Shown in pieces: positions 24,834 to 33,571 of a DNA stretch of 64,000 nt. The translations under genes were made by a program, and so were the position numbers. Position 1 is the stretch's first letter, and every line of letters begins with the position of its first letter. The DNA is from Thermococcus sp. EP1. Its GTDB lineage: Archaea; Methanobacteriota_B; Thermococci; Thermococcales; Thermococcaceae. The stretch covers positions 186,001 through 250,000 of the forward strand of contig NZ_JXCG01000003.1 in assembly GCF_001317345.1 (NCBI RefSeq). The letters run 5' to 3'. The notes beneath the pieces were generated by a model. The model saw nothing but the letters and a program-made list of their open reading frames with translations, ran no database searches and was not told the DNA's origin.

Positions 24834-25061
24834 ATGGTGACGGCGTTTATTTTGATGGTGACAGCCGCTGGGAAGGAAAGAGAAGTTATGGAAAAACTTC
24901 TTACATATCCAGAGGTAAAGGAAGCCTATGTGGTTTATGGGGAATATGACCTCATAGTCAAGGTTGAAACCGAAACCCTAAAGGATCTTGACCATTTCAT
25001 AACTGAAAGAATAAGAAAAATGCCAGAAATACAAATGACTTCAACAATGATAGCCATTTGA
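24834..25061 (+). CDS. Stand-alone Lrp/AsnC ligand-binding (RAM) domain
   Basis: A 75-residue protein that is only the C-terminal alpha/beta sandwich of Lrp/AsnC regulators, with no DNA-binding helix-turn-helix. Signature elements: VTAAGKEREVMEKLL, EAYVVYGEYDLIVKVE and a closing TSTMIAI. Such free domains bind amino acids and assemble into rings, and may form mixed oligomers with full-length Lrp proteins. Single gene with its own promoter (24793) and GGTGGTAAGCT site. Confidence 0.85.
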   Translation: MVTAFILMVTAAGKEREVMEKLLTYPEVKEAYVVYGEYDLIVKVETETLKDLDHFITERIRKMPEIQMTSTMIAI

Positions 25062-25112
25062 GGTTTTTCTATCTTTTCTTCTGAAAGCTTTGCCCTTTAG
25101 GGCAAAAGTATG

Positions 25113-25799
25113 TCATTTGTTCATCATTAGCCTTATTCTTTCTGCTGCATCTTTTGCTTTATCAGAGATATTGCTTAGAGTCTTTGCTATATTAAGAAGG
25201 TACATTCCGAGGCCCCATTCTAGTTTTGAGGAGTTTTTGAATATTATCTCCATAAATTCGGTGTCGAGTTCATCTATTTTGTGTTCTACGCTTTCAATCT
25301 CTCTGATGAGTTCATATTCTTTCTCGATCTCTTTCTCTCCAAAACCACTCTCTATCACTGTGTCCATCTGAACAATAGCTTCATATACGAGTTTAGCAGC
25401 TTTAATACTTTCTTGACTCATTTTCATTATCAGACTTTTTATTTCCTCTTTGATGTCTTCTGGCATGTCATTGGGATCTCTAACAAGAAGCCACTTGGCT
25501 GTGTTTTCAGCAGCATCAGCTATTTTGTCTTGCATGTGTAAATATCTCAAAATGTCACCCCTATTCACAGGCATAAATAACTTTGAACTTAAACTGTCCC
25601 TGATCTCTTCTTTAATCCTATCGGCAAAATCTTCGAGGTCATCAACTTTTCGAGCGTAATTTCTCATTGTTTCATAGTCTCCTATTTCCCACGCTTCAAG
25701 AGCTTTTTCTAAAACCTCTACAGTTTCCAAAACAACCTCTGCGTGTTTTATCAATGGCTTAAATGGACTTTTAGCAAATAATTTCGTCCAAACCTGCAT
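25113..25799 (-). CDS. PhoU-like protein (DUF47)
   Basis: A 228-residue all-helical protein of the DUF47/PhoU-like family. Landmarks: FKPLIKHAEVVLETVE, YETMRNYARKVDDLEDFADRI with a repeated E/D-rich metal-binding pattern, FMPVNRGDILRYLHMQDKIAD and a C-terminal LSNISDKAKDAAERI. It lies directly after the PiT phosphate permease (stop-start overlap zone) and probably controls its activity. The ATG at 25799 follows GGGGTGATTATA; the upstream GTG is in that site. Confidence 0.85.
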   Translation of the reverse strand: MQVWTKLFAKSPFKPLIKHAEVVLETVEVLEKALEAWEIGDYETMRNYARKVDDLEDFADRIKEEIRDSLSSKLFMPVNRGDILRYLHMQDKIADAAENTAKWLLVRDPNDMPEDIKEEIKSLIMKMSQESIKAAKLVYEAIVQMDTVIESGFGEKEIEKEYELIREIESVEHKIDELDTEFMEIIFKNSSKLEWGLGMYLLNIAKTLSNISDKAKDAAERIRLMMNK

Positions 25800-25804
25800 T
25801 ATAA

Positions 25805-27031
25805 TCACCCCAATACCATTAATATCTTAAATATGACTCCCGCAATTATAGCTGCAACGGGCACTGTGACAAACCACGAGATTACTATATCTTTAACGAT
25901 ATCTTTGTTTATTGCTTTTACTCCTCTGGCTAATCCTACACCTATCACTGCGCCAACTACGGTGTGGGTGGTTGAAATTGGTAATCCCATCCAAGATGCT
26001 ACTAAAACGACTGTGGCCGCTGAAAAATCTATACTAAATCCTCTAGTATTTGTCAGTTCGGTAATTTTCTTTCCAACAGTTTCCATGACTTTGTATCCAT
26101 ATGTCGCTACACCTATTGCTATACCTAATCCTCCCATTGCTAAAATCCACTTTGGCACTGGAACTTTCATTCCTGCTAGCCCCATGGTTGCCACAGCATA
26201 AACTGCTGCCACAGGACCTATGGCATTTGCTACGTCGTTTGCTCCATGGGATAGGGCTACATAGGCAGAAGTTAATACTTGAACTTTTTTGAATATTGCT
26301 TCTACGCCCAAATACGGGTCTTTTGTTCTAAAGTTCCTTTTTAGCAGAACGAAGCTTATTACAAATGTGATTAGTCCTGCTGTAGCTCCATACCTTGTTA
26401 TTGCTACAAAGAGGGACTTTCCATGCATAACTTTTATGTAAAACATTGATCCTATAACAATAAAGGCTAGGCCTATCCATACAGGGGCCCACCGTCTAGC
26501 ACTTTTTATTGGGTTGTCCTTCTGGAGAATCGTTTTAGACACTAATTTAATAACGGTAAAAGCAACAATTGCCCCGAAGATTGGGGATAATATCCAGCTT
26601 GCAACAACTTGGGCCATCTTACTCCAGTTCACTATAGAGATTCCAGCATATACAATTCCATACCCCACGATTCCGCCTATGATAGAGTGGGTAGTTGAGA
26701 CAGGTAAACCAAACTTAGTGGCAAAAACCAACCATAGGGAGGCAGCAAGAAGAGCTGCAATGGATCCATAAACAATAACATGAGGATCACTTATTTGAGA
26801 TGCATCTATTATACCTTTTCTAATAGTTTCAGTGACGCTCTTTCCGAAGAGATATGCACCAGTGAATTCGAGTATACCTGCAATTATAACAGCTTGCTTG
26901 GGTGTTATTGCTCCAGCACCAACAGCAGTACTCATTGAATTTGCAGCATCATTTGCTCCTATTGCCCATGCCATAAATAGACCTACAGCTATTGTGATAA
27001 AGAGCCATGGATCACTAAGCATCTCAATCAT
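25805..27031 (-). CDS. PiT-family phosphate permease
   Basis: A 408-residue membrane protein of the inorganic phosphate transporter family with about 10-12 helices. The duplicated PiT signature is visible: GANDAANSMSTAVGAGAITP (about residue 25) and HGANDVANAIGPVAAVYAV (about residue 265), together with two GLPVSTTHSIIG-type motifs (about 130 and 350). It should import phosphate with H+ or Na+. It forms a two-gene operon with the downstream PhoU-like gene. Start site is preceded by GGTGGTAAAAA. Confidence 0.9.
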   Translation of the reverse strand: MIEMLSDPWLFITIAVGLFMAWAIGANDAANSMSTAVGAGAITPKQAVIIAGILEFTGAYLFGKSVTETIRKGIIDASQISDPHVIVYGSIAALLAASLWLVFATKFGLPVSTTHSIIGGIVGYGIVYAGISIVNWSKMAQVVASWILSPIFGAIVAFTVIKLVSKTILQKDNPIKSARRWAPVWIGLAFIVIGSMFYIKVMHGKSLFVAITRYGATAGLITFVISFVLLKRNFRTKDPYLGVEAIFKKVQVLTSAYVALSHGANDVANAIGPVAAVYAVATMGLAGMKVPVPKWILAMGGLGIAIGVATYGYKVMETVGKKITELTNTRGFSIDFSAATVVLVASWMGLPISTTHTVVGAVIGVGLARGVKAINKDIVKDIVISWFVTVPVAAIIAGVIFKILMVLG

Positions 27032-27142
27032 TTTTTACCACCGAAACCAGCTACTTGGGAGTGTATAAATACTTTACCGCAGTAGAATATAGTTGGCTAC
27101 ATTGATCTATATAGAATATGTAGAAAAGAAAAAAAGAAGATG

Positions 27143-28867
27143 TCACTCTACCTTCACGGGCTCTACAGTTAAGGTATCTCCAGCGGTTATTTTTACGTAA
27201 TGGTAGAAGCCTCCTTCTTCAGGTTTTGCATAGACTGGTGCTCCTCCTCCACCGGTTATTATGAGCTCTACACCGTCTTTTTCTCCATACCAGTAAATGT
27301 GGATATGACCAAAGACTCCAAATGCATTATATACTTTCATTAGCTCCAAGAGTTTCTTTGCGTGAGTGGGGTTCATAGTGTGGCCTCCCTCAGGCCTGGG
27401 ATCTATTGGAGGAGCATGCATTACGATAACTGGTCTCTTACCAAGCTCTTTTGCCTTTTCGAGTTCTTTTTCCAACCAATTCCATTGGGCAGAGGTAAGC
27501 TGATAATTTCTCTCAACATTATTAGCGAAGATGAAATAATAGTTACCTAAGACAAACGAGTAGTCTGTAGGCCCAAAGAACTTGTGATATACATTTATTC
27601 CTTCCCCTTGGTACTCATGATTGCCTGGGGCAACAAATACAGGTTTGTTGAAATTCCAGACTTTTAATAATTCGGCCCACTCTTCCACTTTTCCAGAGTA
27701 CACTAAATCACCGCTATCAATTATGAAGGCTCCCTCTTCTTGGTTCATGAGATCCCTTATTTTGAAGAAGACTTCTGGCTGTTTTGTGCCACTTCCTGGC
27801 CTGTGATCCCCAAAAGCTAGAAAAGTAAAGTTGTTCACGTCTTTTGGTATGAGAGAAAAGCCTTCGCTTGTAGTCAGTTTTATCCAAGTCTCCCCAGTTT
27901 CCGCATTTTCCGGGAATTCAACAAGCTCTGGGTTGGTATTCTCAACAATATATGTGATCTGCGCATGAGTTGTGCCAATTACTTTAACACTCACATTAAA
28001 GCCCAGTGCCCTTATATATACTGTAGATCCATTTACTAATCTTATAAAGCCCCCACTAACGGTCACGTTTTCTCCATTGACTATTCTCCAAGTATAGACA
28101 AATGGTTCTTTTACGAAAATTTCCTTTACAATCCAGTATTCATCGTCGTCTTCGATCCCGTCCCAGTCGTTATCTCCTATTACTTTTACAATTATTCCCT
28201 CAAACTCTCCTCTTCTAAGTACATAGCTAGGATTTAGTTTTCTTCCCTCACTTAACTCCTTGGCGAGTGCTAAAGCAGCACCAATACCTGAAACATCGTT
28301 ACCTGTGAAGATGAGTCTGTCTTTGCCATCTTCTTTATATGCTATTATTGTTCCCATTTCTCCCCCAACGAACTTAGTCCCTACTTTGTAGAGAACATAT
28401 CCAAAGTAATCTCTTGGTGTTGTAAGGATTGGTTTTCCTCTCAAAAGCTCTCTAGCATCGGATGGAGATAAAATCGCTATACCACTGTCAAATTTGTCTT
28501 TACTCTTTATCTCAGCATTAGGGAAATAATGCTTGGCCAGTTCTTCGTATCCTTCGCTTACATAAATTATTTTTCGACTAAAAAGGCTTGTCCAGTTTTG
28601 TAGAATCTCTCCAGTTTTGTAAGAACTAAAATCAATGCCAGGCTTTTCTGGGACTGTGGCTGTTGTTGTAGTGGTTGTAACTGTGGTTTGAGGTTCTGTT
28701 GTGGTTGTGGTAGTGGTAGGAGTAGTGGTTTCCACTGGAGAGGAAGTTGTTTGACTTTCAGAACTCGTCGTTTCACTGGGAGTAGTTTGAGTAGTAGTGG
28801 GTGATTGGGTACAGCCGCTTGCAAAAATTATAACTCCTATCAGAATGAGGACCCATACTTTTTTCAT
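27143..28867 (-). CDS. Secreted lipoprotein metallophosphoesterase
   Basis: A 574-residue extracellular protein. A signal peptide with lipobox IFASGC (cysteine about 19) is followed by a Thr/Ser/Pro-rich linker of about 50 residues, probably O-glycosylated, then an S-layer-like/unknown domain (about 75-340) and a calcineurin-type phosphoesterase domain with FGDHRPGSG, DSGDLVYSG, APGNHEYQG, VMHAPPIDP and FGHIHIYWYG. It may release phosphate from organic compounds outside the cell, which fits its place upstream of the phosphate permease on the same strand. Confidence 0.85.
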   Translation of the reverse strand: MKKVWVLILIGVIIFASGCTQSPTTTQTTPSETTSSESQTTSSPVETTTPTTTTTTTEPQTTVTTTTTTATVPEKPGIDFSSYKTGEILQNWTSLFSRKIIYVSEGYEELAKHYFPNAEIKSKDKFDSGIAILSPSDARELLRGKPILTTPRDYFGYVLYKVGTKFVGGEMGTIIAYKEDGKDRLIFTGNDVSGIGAALALAKELSEGRKLNPSYVLRRGEFEGIIVKVIGDNDWDGIEDDDEYWIVKEIFVKEPFVYTWRIVNGENVTVSGGFIRLVNGSTVYIRALGFNVSVKVIGTTHAQITYIVENTNPELVEFPENAETGETWIKLTTSEGFSLIPKDVNNFTFLAFGDHRPGSGTKQPEVFFKIRDLMNQEEGAFIIDSGDLVYSGKVEEWAELLKVWNFNKPVFVAPGNHEYQGEGINVYHKFFGPTDYSFVLGNYYFIFANNVERNYQLTSAQWNWLEKELEKAKELGKRPVIVMHAPPIDPRPEGGHTMNPTHAKKLLELMKVYNAFGVFGHIHIYWYGEKDGVELIITGGGGAPVYAKPEEGGFYHYVKITAGDTLTVEPVKVE

Positions 28868-29199
28868 ATTTTCACCATCTATAGTTTACTCCGATCTTTA
28901 AATCACTTTTGAATATGTTATCTTTTCTTAAGTTAGCAAGAGAAGTTCTGTTTTCCGTTTGAAAGCCTCGCTCTTCCTGTCAAGAAGAAGTATGAAGAAT
29001 CTAATTTTCACATTCCCCATAACACCATTCTAAAGTGTTTATGCTTAAAGTAGAAGGGTTTGTCATTTGCAAACGTTTATAAACCCAAGAGATTTAAGCA
29101 GTTTGTAAGGAAATCCAATTAGAGCGCGGAACGTTAAAAATCCAACACTAATCGGCAGTTCTGTTCTCTAATGAGTAGAATGTTAAGGAGAATGCGAAA
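28868..29199. other. 332-base intergenic region with long leader of the helicase gene
   Basis: The left part holds the upstream region of the phosphoesterase gene on the reverse strand. A good forward TATA box GTTTATAAAC (29075-29084) predicts transcription from about 29108, giving an untranslated leader of some 90 bases before the helicase ATG. Leaders in this window are otherwise very short. No coding sequence or clear RNA fold was recognised. Confidence 0.45.
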
Positions 29200-30375
29200 A
29201 TGAGTTTTGAAAAATTAGGACTCTCAGAAAACAGCTTAAATGCTGTAAAAAGAAAGGGCTTTGTGAAGCCCACCGATATTCAAAGAGAAGTAATTCCGAG
29301 ACTTTTGGGTGGAAATAAAGATATAATTGGGCAGTCCCAAACTGGAACTGGCAAAACTGCTGCATTTGCTCTTCCACTTATAGATCTTATAGATGAAGAG
29401 ATGAGAAATGTCCAAGCGATAGTGATAACACCTACTAGAGAACTTGCAATCCAAGTTGCAAATGAAATAAATTCCTTAAAAGGGAGGAAAAAGATAAGAG
29501 TACTCTCCGTCTATGGAGGTCAGCCAATCGGGCCCCAGATCCGAAACTTAAGGAGAGGCGTGCATATAGTTGTGGGCACTCCAGGGAGGGTGATTGATCA
29601 TATAGAGAGGGGCACACTATCCTTAAGTGAAGTTGATTATTTTATCCTAGATGAAGCAGATAGAATGCTGGATATGGGTTTCATAGAAGATATTGAACAC
29701 ATTTTGAGGCACACAAGCGAGGAAAAGAGAGTTTTGATGTTTTCTGCTACAATTCCAAGAGAGATACTTCGTTTGGCAAGGAGGTATTTAAGGAACTATG
29801 AAGTTATCAAGATTCAGGACAAGAGTTTGGCTCCAGAGTTAGTTGAGCAGGGCTACTTTGAAGTACTCCCAAATAAGAAGTTTAGTCTTTTGTGTAGGAT
29901 TTTGGATGATGAGGAATTCTATGGCATAGTATTCTGCCAAACGAAGAAAGAAACAAGAGAATTGACATCAAGGCTTATAGCTAGGGGGTACAATGCAGAG
30001 GCTTTGAATGGTGATATTCCACAAAGAGGAAGAGAAAGAATTTTGAAACGTTTCAGAAGAAGAAAAACAAGGATACTTGTTGCCACAGACGTTGCTGCAA
30101 GAGGAATAGACATTAATGAGTTAACACATGTGGTAAACTACTCTTTACCTCAGAATCCAGAGGCCTACGTACACAGGATTGGAAGAACAGGTAGAGCTAA
30201 GAAGAAAGGTAAAGCAATAACCTTCATAGTGCCCGGTGAATATAGAAAATTACAATACATTAAAAGAGTTGCAAGGGTAGATATCAAAAGAGGCAAAAGT
30301 CCAAATCCAATGACTAAAAGAAAATACTCGGAAAAGGCACAAAATTATCGTAAAAGGTCTTTTGAGGGGGCATGA
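29200..30375 (+). CDS. DEAD-box ATP-dependent RNA helicase
   Basis: A 391-residue minimal DEAD-box helicase. All core motifs are seen: Q motif (FVKPTDIQREVIP), I SQTGTGKTAAF, Ia PTRELAIQ, II DEADRMLD, III SATIPRE, V TDVAARGID and VI YVHRIGRTGRAKKKG, then a short basic tail. It unwinds short RNA duplexes in ribosome assembly or mRNA turnover; homologues in Thermococcus are cold-induced. The predicted leader of about 90 bases may carry that control (inference). ATG preceded by AAGGAG. Confidence 0.9.
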   Translation: MSFEKLGLSENSLNAVKRKGFVKPTDIQREVIPRLLGGNKDIIGQSQTGTGKTAAFALPLIDLIDEEMRNVQAIVITPTRELAIQVANEINSLKGRKKIRVLSVYGGQPIGPQIRNLRRGVHIVVGTPGRVIDHIERGTLSLSEVDYFILDEADRMLDMGFIEDIEHILRHTSEEKRVLMFSATIPREILRLARRYLRNYEVIKIQDKSLAPELVEQGYFEVLPNKKFSLLCRILDDEEFYGIVFCQTKKETRELTSRLIARGYNAEALNGDIPQRGRERILKRFRRRKTRILVATDVAARGIDINELTHVVNYSLPQNPEAYVHRIGRTGRAKKKGKAITFIVPGEYRKLQYIKRVARVDIKRGKSPNPMTKRKYSEKAQNYRKRSFEGA

Positions 30376-30490
30376 CTATAAGTCTGGTTGCTATGGGATA
30401 AGGCATAATGATAATGGTAGTAATGATTAACTCTTCTAGACTGCAAAACAAAAAGGTGAAAACAGGAAGCTTAAGATTTTTATTTTTTCT

Positions 30491-30640
30491 TCAATGCATC
30501 ATGGATCCAAAGCCACCCATCATACCGCCAACTAGCAATAATGTAATCACTAGTATGATTATATAAAATACCAATCCTGCCGTGAAAAAGCCGAGTCCGA
30601 ACCAAAACCCGTCATTAAAATTAAGCTTCTTCTCTTCCAT
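30491..30640 (-). CDS. Small single-helix membrane protein
   Basis: A 49-residue protein: a charged N terminus (MEEKKLNFNDGFWFG), one or two close hydrophobic stretches and a glycine/methionine-rich tail GGMMGGFGSMMH. The ATG at 30640 has a perfect GGAGGTGGAAAA site; a longer ATG at 30691 would be without one. No family recognised. The tail with Met, His and Gly could bind copper or another soft metal, but that is only suggestive. Confidence 0.7.
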   Translation of the reverse strand: MEEKKLNFNDGFWFGLGFFTAGLVFYIIILVITLLLVGGMMGGFGSMMH

Positions 30641-30691
30641 TTTTCCACCTCCACATACGTTATTATTTATGTAAATATTACCTTCGAACAT

Positions 30692-31028
30692 AATAAGTTT
30701 TTCGCTACACTATTGGAAGTGTGGACAACAAATTATCTATACAAGCAAAAATATGATATACGTTCGTAATCAGAGAGATCGAAAAACAGTGACAAGTAGC
30801 GAAACTTCTAGCGAAGTTCATTATTTATTGAGTTTACAACTTTTAGAGAAAAACTCTTTCCGTGCTTAGTTACTCTAACTAGCGTACTCGTAGGCCCTTC
30901 ACACAATGATAAGACATGAAGCACCTTCTTCAACAAGCCAGTGTTGATGAAATAAAGGACAATCCTCCCTCATTCCGGATAAAAGAGGAAATCGAATTCC
31001 GAGTTCCAACGTATGCAAGGGGATTTGT
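30692..31028. other. 337-base intergenic region with inverted repeats and a possible gene remnant
   Basis: Contains a perfect hairpin AACTTC-TAGC-GAAGTT (30803-30818) and an imperfect 12-base inverted pair, AAGTTTTTCGCTAC (about 30690-30703) against GTAGCGAAACTT (about 30796-30807). A 44-residue ORF (30916-31050) with protein-like composition (DNPPSFRIKEEIEFRVPTYA inside) runs into the tRNA gene and has no ribosome site. It may be the trace of a lost element; nothing else is recognisable. Confidence 0.35.
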
Positions 31029-31106
31029 TGGCGGGCCCGGCGGGATTTGAACCCGCGACCTTCGCCTCCGGAGGGCGACGCTCTATCCAGACTAAGCCAC
31101 GGGCCC
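31029..31106 (-). tRNA. tRNA-Arg (anticodon CCG)
   Basis: Reverse strand gives a complete cloverleaf: acceptor GGGCCCG pairs with CGGGCCC, anticodon stem TCGCC/GGCGA encloses loop CTCCGGA with anticodon CCG, and the T arm is GCGGGTTCAAATCCCGC. CCA is encoded (31029-31031). It reads CGG arginine codons. No intron is present. Confidence 0.95.
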
Positions 31107-31207
31107 TCATTAGTTATCCCAAAGTTTCAAATTAAAAACCTTTCTCAAAGGTAAGCAAAAATATTTTTAAATACGTATTCTAAGAGAGAGTAAGTTGCTA
31201 GGGGTTT

Positions 31208-32293
31208 GTGGTGCTTGAGGCGTTAGGCATGTATGAAAATGGAATACTTCAAGTCGCATGTTTATGGAGTGTGGCAGTTGCAGCGGGGACACTGGGTGTT
31301 CTTGTATATACTTACCTGAGACATAAAATTAAGGTTCTTGGGATTTGGGCGATCTCATGGATGTTTTTTATCTTGATGCAAATCTCTTTTTATATAGGGA
31401 GCAAAGATGGGGTGGCAGCATTTTATTCATTTTTTTCTGGGACATTATTGTATGGTGTTCTGTTATATTTTAGAGATCACGCTGATGTGAGAAACTCTTT
31501 AAAGCTTGAAATAATCGGAATTACCCCTCCTCTGTTTGTTGTATATATTCTCACTTTGAAACATCTGGGAATTTCAGAGGGATTACTCTCCAATGAGGCT
31601 CCATATGTTGTTCTTTCAGGTATCTTTTTCTTATTCTCTGGTCTTGTCTTTTTGACTATGGAAAGAGAGTGGAAAAGAAATGTGTTTTATCTTGGTATTC
31701 TTCTAATGATCTTTGGTTTGTTTGTCATTACATATCCGCTAAGGATCTCAAGTGAAACTCCATTGGTTTGGATTTCTGTTGGGAGTGTGTTATCAGTAGT
31801 AATTGCATTCTTTATGATCACGTTGGCTACATCAAAAGAGTTCTTATTTTTTGAGAAACAAGTGGGAGTTAGAGTTACTTTGGAACCAGGAGGGAGATTA
31901 ATAACTTTAGATGAGTATCAGGTTCTTAAAGAGGAACTCAAGGAGTTTCCTGTCCTTGCATTTGTTAGAAGCTTAAATATTCCAGAACCTTGGAAGGCCT
32001 ACTTCTTGAGCACAGAAGAAAGGAAAAATTCGATTTATCCAACAAATCTGGCATATATGGCTCAATTAGCCAGTGAATACTTCAAGGAGGCAGAAAAGAA
32101 AGGTTTAAGGGGAGTTGTGGTAATTGATTGTCCTGAATATCTTCTCATGTATAATGGGTTTGAATCTATTGCAAAATTTTTGGCTTCTTTGAAAGATTTT
32201 GCCATAAGCTATGGGGGTGTGTTGCTTATAGTGATTGATGAGAGTGCGTGGAATACATATCAACTTGCAATATTAAAACGAGTGTTGGAGTGA
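31208..32293 (+). CDS. DUF835 protein with multi-helix membrane domain
   Basis: A 361-residue protein. Residues 1-215 hold seven hydrophobic helices (from about 12-32 to 195-212); residues about 225-361 form a cytoplasmic DUF835-type domain, with VLAFVRSLNIPEPWKAYFLS, GLRGVVVIDCPEYLLMYNGF and VLLIVIDESAWNTYQLAILK matching the family pattern as I remember it. DUF835 proteins are abundant in Thermococcales and suspected to be signalling components; function unknown. GTG at 31208 or 31211 (after AGGGGTT) is the start. Confidence 0.75.
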   Translation: MVLEALGMYENGILQVACLWSVAVAAGTLGVLVYTYLRHKIKVLGIWAISWMFFILMQISFYIGSKDGVAAFYSFFSGTLLYGVLLYFRDHADVRNSLKLEIIGITPPLFVVYILTLKHLGISEGLLSNEAPYVVLSGIFFLFSGLVFLTMEREWKRNVFYLGILLMIFGLFVITYPLRISSETPLVWISVGSVLSVVIAFFMITLATSKEFLFFEKQVGVRVTLEPGGRLITLDEYQVLKEELKEFPVLAFVRSLNIPEPWKAYFLSTEERKNSIYPTNLAYMAQLASEYFKEAEKKGLRGVVVIDCPEYLLMYNGFESIAKFLASLKDFAISYGGVLLIVIDESAWNTYQLAILKRVLE

Positions 32294-32380
32294 AAAGGTA
32301 GAACTTTTAACTTATAAGTTATACCTTTGAGGAGAGGTTAAACTTAAGAGAAGATAAGGGCATTATTTTTTGGTGAGTTA

Positions 32381-33283
32381 ATGAAGGTTATTCCTTTAGC
32401 CTCGGAAAGCTTGGGAGTGAGAAGCTTAGCTACTTTCATAAAACTTGGAAGTATAGGAATTTTAATAGATCCAGGGGTAGCACTGGGACCAAAACGGTAC
32501 TCTTTGCCCCCTGCAAAGGTAGAATTGGAGGCACTAATGGGGGCGAGAAGAAAAATACAAGAGTATTCAAAAGAAGCGGATATAATAACAATCTCTCATT
32601 ATCATTATGACCATCATACACCTTTTTTTGAGGGAATTTACGAGAGTTCTTCACCTGATAAAGCAAAAGAACTCTATGAGGGCAAAACTCTTCTTATAAA
32701 ACATCCAAGAGAGAACATAAATTTCAGCCAAAGGAAGAGGGCTTGGGTGTTTCTCAAGAAAGCAGAAAAAATAACTAAAAATATTGAACACGCTGATGGG
32801 AAGTTTTTTGATTTTGGTGATTTTATAATAGAATTCTCTCCTGCAGTTCCTCATGGGAATGAAGGTTCGAAGCTTGGCTTTGTGATAATGGTTATGATAG
32901 ACGATGGGAAGAAGAGAGTGATTCATGCTAGTGACATTCAGCTTTTGAATCGGATGTCTAAAGAGTGGATAATAAAACAAATGCCTGATTTGCTAATTAC
33001 TGGAGGTCCTCCGACATATCTCGAGGGGTATAGAGTTAAAGAAGCATGGACTACGGGTCTTAAAAATTTAAAAGAAATAATAAAAGAAACTAATACTGAG
33101 ATAATCCTGGATCACCATCTCATTAGAGACAAACGTTATCCAGAATTTTTTGTACAGCTTGAAAAGGAACCTCTTACATTTGCTGGGTTTTTAAAGGAGA
33201 AAGATAGGCCACTTGAAGCTTATAGGAAAGAGCTTCATATGATTGAAAAGGGGGAAGAGGTAGAGGTGCCCTTTAAGATTTGA
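32381..33283 (+). CDS. Metallo-beta-lactamase-fold protein, UPF0282 family
   Basis: A 300-residue archaeal UPF0282 protein. The metal-binding motif is ISHYHYDHHTPFF (about residues 72-84), followed by further ligand-like VPHGNEGSKLG, HASDIQLL and LDHHLIRDKRY. The last part contains KEKDRPLEAYRKELH. Conserved in Thermococcales as a stand-alone hydrolase without known substrate. ATG follows TTGGTGAGTTA. The next small membrane-protein gene starts 11 bases after the stop. Confidence 0.85.
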   Translation: MKVIPLASESLGVRSLATFIKLGSIGILIDPGVALGPKRYSLPPAKVELEALMGARRKIQEYSKEADIITISHYHYDHHTPFFEGIYESSSPDKAKELYEGKTLLIKHPRENINFSQRKRAWVFLKKAEKITKNIEHADGKFFDFGDFIIEFSPAVPHGNEGSKLGFVIMVMIDDGKKRVIHASDIQLLNRMSKEWIIKQMPDLLITGGPPTYLEGYRVKEAWTTGLKNLKEIIKETNTEIILDHHLIRDKRYPEFFVQLEKEPLTFAGFLKEKDRPLEAYRKELHMIEKGEEVEVPFKI

Positions 33284-33293
33284 GGTGAGGAGT

Positions 33294-33485
33294 ATGAGGT
33301 TCCTAGAGGAGTTTGGCACTCTTATGTTAATTTTGGGATTTGCCATAGCTATGGGATTTCTCATCATACTAGCTAGAATCCTTGCAACCTATACAAATTT
33401 TCTGATAACAATCATTGGTATATTCGCTTATGTGAGTATGCTGGGAATTATTTTGTGGATTTTGGATAAAAGATCAAGGATTTAG
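33294..33485 (+). CDS. Small two-helix membrane protein
   Basis: A 63-residue protein with two hydrophobic helices (about 10-30 and 36-56) and a short basic C terminus DKRSRI. No family recognised. ATG at 33294 follows GAGGTGAGGAGT, right behind the UPF0282 stop, so it is co-transcribed with it. Confidence 0.65.
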   Translation: MRFLEEFGTLMLILGFAIAMGFLIILARILATYTNFLITIIGIFAYVSMLGIILWILDKRSRI

Positions 33486-33571
33486 TAAGTTGTTATTTTT
33501 CTTTATTCGATTTTTAAGTATCCCATCTATAAACCATAGTCTTTTTAAATGCTTCAAAAGATTGGATTGCG

